Assembly: GCA_964562375.1 (NCBI GenBank)
Contig: CAZLSW010000046.1
Span: 1 to 26,603, forward strand
DNA length: 26,603 bases
Direction of reading: 5' to 3'
From: JAJPXC01 sp964562375
Lineage (GTDB): Bacteria; Bacteroidota; Bacteroidia; Bacteroidales; Muribaculaceae
Shown here: one piece after another, positions 21,277 through 26,603 of the stretch
How the letters are laid out: every line of letters starts with the position of its first letter
Numbering within the stretch: position 1 is the stretch's first letter
Made by a program: the position numbers and the translations under genes
The notes under the pieces: generated by a model
Databases searched by the model: none
Told to the model about the DNA's origin: nothing
The model's input: only the letters and a program-made list of their open reading frames with translations

Positions 21277-23454
21277 TTATTTAAAGTTGTATCTGATGAA
21301 TTCTTCGGGAGTGGCGATGCACAGATTGTCGAAAAGGGTGCCGGAGGACACCTGCACGTGCGAGCCGAGGGTGTGCTTCACCAGGTAGGTGTATAGGTTC
21401 TTATATGAGTCATCGGGCTTCGCCGAGAGGTAACTCACGAGATTGTTGGAGAATCGGTCGCTGAGGTAGGTGCCAAGTTCCAGGGAATAGCAGTCGGCGA
21501 ACGACTGCTCGGCGCTGGAGGCGCTGCTCAGGCAGAGTACCCCGGGTATCCCGTCAGCCTGTAGGAGCATGTTCTGCGAGAAGCACGGCTCGAAAAGCAT
21601 CAGCATCTTCCGGTAGCGACCCTCGGAGGACATCGTCTGGAGCACCGCGCGGAGCTGCCGCGCCGTGAAATAGCTGTCGCTGAGCCAGTTGAAGGCGTTG
21701 TCGCGGATGCCGTGGCCGCTCCAGAAGAGGAGCACGTTGGCGTTCCGGTCGCTGGGAAGCGTCACGGGTAGACGGTCGCTGGGCTGCCCCAGGAGGATGT
21801 CGCTGAGGTCGTCGGCTGAGAGATCGGTAGAAATATAGTCAATCTCGGCACCGGCGTAGAGGTTCGGCCCGTCGAGGCTGGCTCGCACCACACCCGGATT
21901 GGGGTTGCGGGCGTTTTGCGCCAGGTCGTCGGCGATGATCAGGATGATATGGTCGTCGGGGAAGCCGTTCCGCTTCAGCAGCTGGTACATGTTGAGCACG
22001 TCCGCCTGATGACGGTAATTCTTCCACTCGTTGGAGCCTTGGATCAGCACGGCCCACTGCGACTGCAGCGGCCCATATTCAACGCTGGTCCCTTGGTCGG
22101 GGATGGTGATATGCTGGCGTGCCTGCCAGTTCCAGGAGGCGAGGGTGGCCTCGGTGCGGTTGCCCCCGTCGGTGCTCATATAGTCGACCTGCACCAACGA
22201 GCCGTCATAGACCATCCAATGCACATAGGCGCTGCTAATGAGGCTTGTATAAGCTTCGCTGTCGAAGCGTAGCACTCCGCTGGCCCCCACCATCTTATTA
22301 TACCGTCCGTGCTGCAGCTCGTTCATCTCCAGGAGCATCGCCCCTTCGCTCCACACGAAGGTCTCCTCGGTGCCTTCGGAAGTGATGCGGCGGATGATCT
22401 CGTTGACGTCAGTCTCGCCGGTAGTTTGCCGGACGATGCCAGCGAAGCCGGCGAGGAGCACTGCGTCGTAAATCTGCGCCTCCACCCCGGAGAGTGGACG
22501 CCCGAAATGTTCCTCATAGGCGATCTGGAAGCCGGTTGTGGGCTCGGCGTACTGCGCCACGCCCTCAATCCCCTCCGCCAGGTCGCCGAGAGTGAGCAGG
22601 GAGGCCGTGAGGGCGGCGTCGCTGAAGAGTAGCCGCGGGGCCTTGTCTCCCAACGACTTGCGAGCTGTCAAGACGGCTTTGGTCTCGTCGAGGGTCTGCG
22701 TCACGCAGATGGCGCAATCGGCGCCGCTAGTGAGTGCGGCTTGGGCATGAGCCGACAAGTCCGTTGCCCCGCTGTATTCCTCGACGGTCGTGAGGGTCAG
22801 GCCCATCTCGGTAGCCACAAACGGGATCCAGTCGGAGAAGGTCTTGCCGTAGACGTCGCTCGGCACCAACAGACTGAGGCGCCGCGCTCCGGAGCCCCAC
22901 GCCTTCGACAGCAGGGCCTCGCACTGGCTGACGTCGGTCTCGCACAGCGTCCAGAGGAACGGCTTCTTCTGCCCCAACCCCACGGCGCTCACCGAATAGC
23001 GGCGGATGATATCCTCACTGGAGGCACTGGGGGAAATCAGCGGCTTGTCGAAGCGGGCGAACGGTGTGGCCATCAGCTCCACGCTGGTGCTCCGTGTGGG
23101 CCCGATCACACACAGCAGATCCTCCCGTGCCGCCAGCCGCGAGGCCAGCGAGCCTAAGTCCTCCGAGTCCTCGTCGTACCACTCGAACTCCAACGCCACA
23201 GCCACGCTGTCGCCCATCACTGCCGCCAGTGTGCGCTGTCCATCGTTTAACAGCGACTGCGCCCATTGGGCCGTCTGCTCGAAGCGCTCGCGGTAGCTCG
23301 CGTCCTCGCTCAGCGGTAGCACCATCGCCACGCGGCAGGTGTCGGTTTTAATGCTCGAATAGTGCACCTCCACGGTGTCGCCGTCGTTGCATGCGCTAAG
23401 CGCACCACTGATGATGGCGCAGAGAAAGAATGGCAACAACCGCAAGACTTTCAT
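21277..23454 (-). CDS. Lipoprotein fusion: type 1 periplasmic-binding domain + C13 (legumain/GPI8-like) cysteine peptidase
   Basis: 725 aa from the ATG at 23454; a GTG 9 bp upstream is in frame but less likely. Lipobox ALSAC gives acylated Cys22. Residues about 38-410 form a type 1 periplasmic-binding fold like Leu/Ile/Val-binding proteins: VAMVLPLSEDASYRERF, LCVIGPTRSTSVELMA, KPLISPSASS, RRLSLLVPSDVYGKTF, VEAQIYDAVLLAGFA. From about 465 a caspase-fold C13 domain begins: WAVLIQGSNEWKNYRHQADV, LKRNGFPDDHIILIIADD, ARNPNPG, then catalytic His581 in WSGHG and Cys624 in FEPCFS, 43 residues apart as in legumains and GPI transamidase subunit GPI8. C13 enzymes cleave, or transamidate, after Asn/Asp. 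No permease is present. Both catalytic residues are kept, so it should be active. The binding domain may control or target the peptidase; this is inference. Confidence 0.85.
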   Translation of the reverse strand: MKVLRLLPFFLCAIISGALSACNDGDTVEVHYSSIKTDTCRVAMVLPLSEDASYRERFEQTAQWAQSLLNDGQRTLAAVMGDSVAVALEFEWYDEDSEDLGSLASRLAAREDLLCVIGPTRSTSVELMATPFARFDKPLISPSASSEDIIRRYSVSAVGLGQKKPFLWTLCETDVSQCEALLSKAWGSGARRLSLLVPSDVYGKTFSDWIPFVATEMGLTLTTVEEYSGATDLSAHAQAALTSGADCAICVTQTLDETKAVLTARKSLGDKAPRLLFSDAALTASLLTLGDLAEGIEGVAQYAEPTTGFQIAYEEHFGRPLSGVEAQIYDAVLLAGFAGIVRQTTGETDVNEIIRRITSEGTEETFVWSEGAMLLEMNELQHGRYNKMVGASGVLRFDSEAYTSLISSAYVHWMVYDGSLVQVDYMSTDGGNRTEATLASWNWQARQHITIPDQGTSVEYGPLQSQWAVLIQGSNEWKNYRHQADVLNMYQLLKRNGFPDDHIILIIADDLAQNARNPNPGVVRASLDGPNLYAGAEIDYISTDLSADDLSDILLGQPSDRLPVTLPSDRNANVLLFWSGHGIRDNAFNWLSDSYFTARQLRAVLQTMSSEGRYRKMLMLFEPCFSQNMLLQADGIPGVLCLSSASSAEQSFADCYSLELGTYLSDRFSNNLVSYLSAKPDDSYKNLYTYLVKHTLGSHVQVSSGTLFDNLCIATPEEFIRYNFK

Positions 23455-23473
23455 ACTAACCACAAACTGCTAA

Positions 23474-24508
23474 TTACAAACTATTTAGATATTCTTTTTC
23501 CTCCCTGATCGCGGCTTGGGTGGACTGCTCCACAGCCTCGGAGAGCCGTGACTGGTAGTCGGTGGAGACGGTGATCCCGCAGAATCCCGACTCCAGGCCG
23601 TAAATTATATGTTGCTCCTGCGCCTGGCCGTCGGTCCAGCGGCCGATCCATTGCTCCAGGGCGGAAGCTAAGTGTTTCGTCATTGAGAAGGGCACCCGCG
23701 ATGAATAATGGCGCATGTCCGCGTCGATGCCCACCGTGTAGAACGACCCGGCATACTCGCGGTTATATCGTAATAGCCCTTGTGCGGTATAGCCGCCAAG
23801 GGGTACCACCATCTGGTAGCGCTGGTCGAGCTGATAGGCCATCCGATATGCCGAGTCGGCCATGTTGTAGCCGCCAGTCGGGGCCATGTACAGCTCGTCG
23901 GCCTGAATCTGGCGATTGGCGTCGTAGAGCCCCCGCTGGAAGCCCGCGCGCATCTCCGCCAAGGGCGCATCGACGGGGTTGGCGCTCAGCAGGGCCACGC
24001 TCTCCACCTCCGGCATTTGGTTGGCCACCAATAGTCCGGCCTGATAGCATGTGCCGTAAAGGGTGAAATAGAGGGTGTTGACGGGGAGCGAGGTGTCGCG
24101 GCTCTCCACTAAAAGGTGGGTGACATTCGGGTTCTGCGTCAGTGCCTCCCGGCGCTCGCGGAAGAGGGTCTCGTAGCTGCCGTTGCACCACACGATCAGC
24201 GTGCGCGAGTCATCGAACGACAGGTTCTGCTCCCAGAGGAACGTGTCCAGCTGGTCGGCGAGGGAGAGGGAGTCGCTATCTGAGAGATATTCGAGGGAGA
24301 GATACAGATTATGGCCCTTAGCGGAGGCGGCCACACCCCGGTAAATCTCATCGTAGTAGGTGAGATCGCCAAGCTGATCGTCGCCGTACACGAAGACCAC
24401 GGCGTCGCGGTTGTCGTCGATGAGCGAGTCGTCGACGTACACCGTGTCGCCATCCTTCGTGCAGCCGGCCAGCAGCAAGGCCGCCGCTAAGGGCCATAAT
24501 CTGTTCAT
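23474..24508 (-). CDS. BMP/PnrA-type substrate-binding lipoprotein without a transporter
   Basis: A 344-aa lipoprotein; lipobox LLAGC gives acylated Cys16. The mature part fits the BMP family (PF02608; purine nucleoside-binding PnrA/Med type): YDEIYRGVAASAKGHNL near the N-terminus, LFRERREALTQNPNVTHLLV, MRAGFQRGLYDANRQI in the hinge region, VVPLGGYTAQGL and the C-terminal FYTVGIDADMRHYSSRVPFS followed by TKHLASALEQWIG. Relatives usually feed an ABC permease, but none is encoded here. It is 19 bp upstream of the fusion gene, so two different binding-protein folds are made from one transcript. A sensing or delivery role next to the C13 enzyme is plausible. The ligand cannot be told from the sequence. 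Confidence 0.8.
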   Translation of the reverse strand: MNRLWPLAAALLLAGCTKDGDTVYVDDSLIDDNRDAVVFVYGDDQLGDLTYYDEIYRGVAASAKGHNLYLSLEYLSDSDSLSLADQLDTFLWEQNLSFDDSRTLIVWCNGSYETLFRERREALTQNPNVTHLLVESRDTSLPVNTLYFTLYGTCYQAGLLVANQMPEVESVALLSANPVDAPLAEMRAGFQRGLYDANRQIQADELYMAPTGGYNMADSAYRMAYQLDQRYQMVVPLGGYTAQGLLRYNREYAGSFYTVGIDADMRHYSSRVPFSMTKHLASALEQWIGRWTDGQAQEQHIIYGLESGFCGITVSTDYQSRLSEAVEQSTQAAIREEKEYLNSL

Positions 24509-24510
24509 TA

Positions 24511-24544
24511 GAGTTTAGAGTTTAAAGTTTAGAGTTTAGAGTTA
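24511..24544. repeat. Heptamer tandem repeat GAGTTTA, about 5 units
   Basis: GAGTTTA units (one AAGTTTA) fill the 33-bp gap between the C10 protease stop and the BMP lipoprotein start and overlap the protease stop codon. It is the same heptamer class, in opposite orientation, as the TTTAAAC array at 19571-19663. Length change here would alter intergenic spacing. Confidence 0.85.
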
Positions 24545-26578
24545 CCTCTTGAGGATACGGGTGACCTTGGGTCCGGCCTTTATGATGTAGACTCCGGCGG
24601 GGTAGCTCTGGAGGTCAACATAGTCGCTGCCGGAGAAGGAGCCTACCAGAACGCCCTGCAGGTTGTAGATCTGTACCGGAAGGTTGGCTTTGTCCGTGGC
24701 GATACCGTTCACGCTGCTATCTTTCTCCACCTGAACGATGGTGAAGCCGAGCATTTCGTAGGGGAGATTGGGGTCGTAACCCTCAGCCTCGGGATTCTCC
24801 TCGTTAACCATGAACATGAAGTAGTAGTCGGGATCCACATCGACGGTGATGGTCCACGTGTCGATGGCTTTAGCGTCGGGGTCCTCAATGGTGATGGGCA
24901 GCGGAGCGCTCTGGATGAGCGGCTCTAAGTTGTCGTCGAGGATCATCAGCAGCACGTCGCCCTCCCAGGGTTGGTCGCTGTCAACGGCGCACATCACCTC
25001 GTAGGTCGCGCCCTGCGTCCAGATCCAGTTCTGCTTGCCGTCATCGGGGAGGTAACCCATGAACTCAGCGCGTACAGTAGGTTTCCTTTGGGGGTTCTCC
25101 ACGGTGAGGGTCTCCCCGTCGTTGATGATGTGGAGGCGGTAGTTGGCGTCGGCGTTGTGGCGCACGTCCACCCACTCCTCGCCGTCGAGGAAGCAATAGG
25201 TGATGTAGTAATCGCCCTCGGGGAAGCCGTCGGCGTACAGCTCCAGTTTCTCCAGGCCGTCGCCGGCAGCCATCGCGAGCTCCTCGACCTCCTCGATGTC
25301 AAGCACCGTGCCGTCCTCCTCCTCGAAGCGCAGGGCGAGCGTTGTCGCCAGGTCGCCCAGGGTGTAGTTGTAAAGCTCGCCGTTGAGCGTCACGACAACG
25401 TCCTCGGCCACCTGGTAGCTGTCGTGGTCGGTGCAGAGGTCGCCGTCGAGGCTGATCACGGCCTTCGGGACGGCCGTGCCGAAGTTGGGACGCATGCCGT
25501 AGATGATGTTCTGGAAGTCGTTGAAGGCATAACCTCCCGACGAGCCGCCGATGCCTTGCGAGATCGGGTCGAGGTCGTTGAGCAGGAAGTAGCCGTCGGC
25601 CTGGCCGCCCCATCCCCAGTTGATGTGGAAGTAGCCATCCTGGTAGCCGTCGCAAACGAAGGCGTGGCCCCCGTCGTCGCTCTGTCCGCAGTACATCATC
25701 GGGTAGCCCTGCGCCAACTCGCCGTAAACCAACGCGTTCCAGTCATCTTCGCTATACCAGTCGCGCGACTCGAGCGTCATCGACGCGTCGTAGTCGAAGA
25801 AGTTGATGAGGCCCATGGCGATGGCCGGCGCCGACGTGCCGCTCTCCTGCGGCGAGTAGATCATCTGTCCGGCGACGCCTACGTGATAGATGAGCTGCGC
25901 CACGTCGTCGGCCTCCGCCTGCGAGTAGTTGACGGTGGCGTAGTCGTCGAGCATGTTAGCCCAGTCGTACACGGCCTCCGCGAAGTCGACCGTCGTGGTG
26001 TACTCCTTGCCGTCGTACTGCCAGCAGTGGCTGTAGGAGCCTTGGCCGCGCTCGGGCCACTGATAGACCTTCATCACCTGCGCCATTGCGGTAGCCGCGC
26101 AACCGGTGACGGCGCGGCCTCCCTCCATGTCGGGGCACCAGTCGTTGTAGGGCTCGTCCTGGTTCCACTTCGTGGAGCAGAGCGGCGCGATGTCGGCCAG
26201 GGCGGCCTCCACGCGATGGGTCACCCGGGCCTGGCTACGGGCGTCGAGCCACCACGCCAGCCCGTCAGGGATGCCTATGCGGGCGAACGGGTGGTGCGAC
26301 CAGCCTAACAGGGCCTCACCCTGATCGTTGGCGTTGGCTACGACGAATCCCTGGTCGTTGGCCGGCGCGAAGACGTACAGCGCGGGCTGCCCCAGCTGGT
26401 TGTGGCGCGTGAGCCGAAGCTCCATCCGCGAGTCGTTGGAAAAGCGCATCCTTGGCTGGCTCCCTAAGGCGCGCTGGAGCGCAGCCTCGGGCGTCAAGGT
26501 AGCAGCCGTGGCACCCATGGCCAGCGTGGCGGTCGCCATCATTAGGTAACAATACTTCGGTAAATTTTTAAAGTCCAC
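24542..26578 (-). CDS. C10-family cysteine protease (interpain/SpeB-like) with sorting tail
   Basis: 678-aa exported protease. A signal peptide (about 1-26) precedes a propeptide of the C10 type (about 27-140) that keeps the enzyme latent. The papain-like domain follows: catalytic Cys160 in VTGCAATAMAQVMKVYQWP, and His305 in DDGGHAFVCDGY followed by FHINWGWGGQADGYF, with Cys-His spacing close to that of SpeB. After about residue 365 come Ig-like/beta domains, then a C-terminal tail (IYNLQGVLVGSFSG, YPAGVYIIKAG) of T9SS type A style. The start is GTG: an in-frame TGA lies four codons further upstream, and the next ATG (26542) would lose the charged signal-peptide start. First gene of the series in view; its promoter lies beyond the window. 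Known relatives degrade host proteins such as complement and fibrin components. Confidence 0.92.
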   Translation of the reverse strand: MDFKNLPKYCYLMMATATLAMGATAATLTPEAALQRALGSQPRMRFSNDSRMELRLTRHNQLGQPALYVFAPANDQGFVVANANDQGEALLGWSHHPFARIGIPDGLAWWLDARSQARVTHRVEAALADIAPLCSTKWNQDEPYNDWCPDMEGGRAVTGCAATAMAQVMKVYQWPERGQGSYSHCWQYDGKEYTTTVDFAEAVYDWANMLDDYATVNYSQAEADDVAQLIYHVGVAGQMIYSPQESGTSAPAIAMGLINFFDYDASMTLESRDWYSEDDWNALVYGELAQGYPMMYCGQSDDGGHAFVCDGYQDGYFHINWGWGGQADGYFLLNDLDPISQGIGGSSGGYAFNDFQNIIYGMRPNFGTAVPKAVISLDGDLCTDHDSYQVAEDVVVTLNGELYNYTLGDLATTLALRFEEEDGTVLDIEEVEELAMAAGDGLEKLELYADGFPEGDYYITYCFLDGEEWVDVRHNADANYRLHIINDGETLTVENPQRKPTVRAEFMGYLPDDGKQNWIWTQGATYEVMCAVDSDQPWEGDVLLMILDDNLEPLIQSAPLPITIEDPDAKAIDTWTITVDVDPDYYFMFMVNEENPEAEGYDPNLPYEMLGFTIVQVEKDSSVNGIATDKANLPVQIYNLQGVLVGSFSGSDYVDLQSYPAGVYIIKAGPKVTRILKR

Positions 26579-26603
26579 GAGGCCTGAGCCTCAAAATGTT
26601 TAA

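Noticed and set aside
21277..23463. GTG start at 23463 for the C13 fusion
   Set aside because: An ATG three codons later gives a normal lipoprotein signal peptide; the GTG adds only two further residues before it.
24971..26308. Plus-strand open frame of 445 codons opposite the C10 protease
   Set aside because: Shadow of a gene with clear catalytic motifs; the predicted antisense protein is low-complexity Val/Ala/Glu/His without domains.

Overview
The window looks like a chromosomal segment of a gut-type Bacteroidales, probably of the Muribaculaceae/Prevotella kind. This is inferred from TAnnTTTG promoter boxes, an N-succinylornithine-type carbamoyltransferase, secreted proteins ending in short 'YDLxGRR...GxYIVNGRK' tails, a C10 (interpain/SpeB-type) protease, and heptamer repeats between genes. 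Most of the sequence is GC-rich; roughly 4.26-6.2 kb is clearly AT-richer. No tRNA, rRNA or CRISPR array was seen.

Region 1 (1-3.36 kb, all minus strand). The arginine biosynthesis enzyme N-succinylornithine carbamoyltransferase (argF') has a near-perfect Bacteroidota promoter. Beside it is a compact unit: exported alpha/beta hydrolase, then a hexapeptide acetyltransferase reduced to its two ends by internal deletion and frameshift, then an AlkD-like DNA glycosylase that overlaps the acetyltransferase stop by 4 bp.

Region 2 (3.35-8.07 kb). This is an accessory, partly decayed island. It holds remnants of an IS110-type transposase and of a phage/mobile-element hypothetical gene, an AT-rich two-gene unit (92-aa protein plus lipoprotein) behind a highly structured leader RNA, an intact ORF6N regulator with a long palindrome inside its coding region and another across its stop codon, and a KilA-N gene broken by one base deletion. 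Dispersed repeats and strong hairpins follow.

Region 3 (8.07-26.58 kb, all minus strand). Seven large exported proteins lie head to tail. In transcription order they are a C10 cysteine protease, a BMP/PnrA-type binding lipoprotein, a lipoprotein fusing a type 1 periplasmic-binding domain to a C13 (legumain/GPI8-like) cysteine peptidase, a secretory lipase-like surface lipoprotein, and three very large secreted proteins of 1227, 1438 and 1033 aa. Four of the seven carry related C-terminal sorting-like tails. No permease, kinase or transporter gene accompanies the two binding-protein domains. The locus therefore reads as an envelope or surface module, possibly for sensing and processing, rather than an ABC transport operon. 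The binding-protein/C13 fusion and the structured leader RNA are the most promising items for follow-up.
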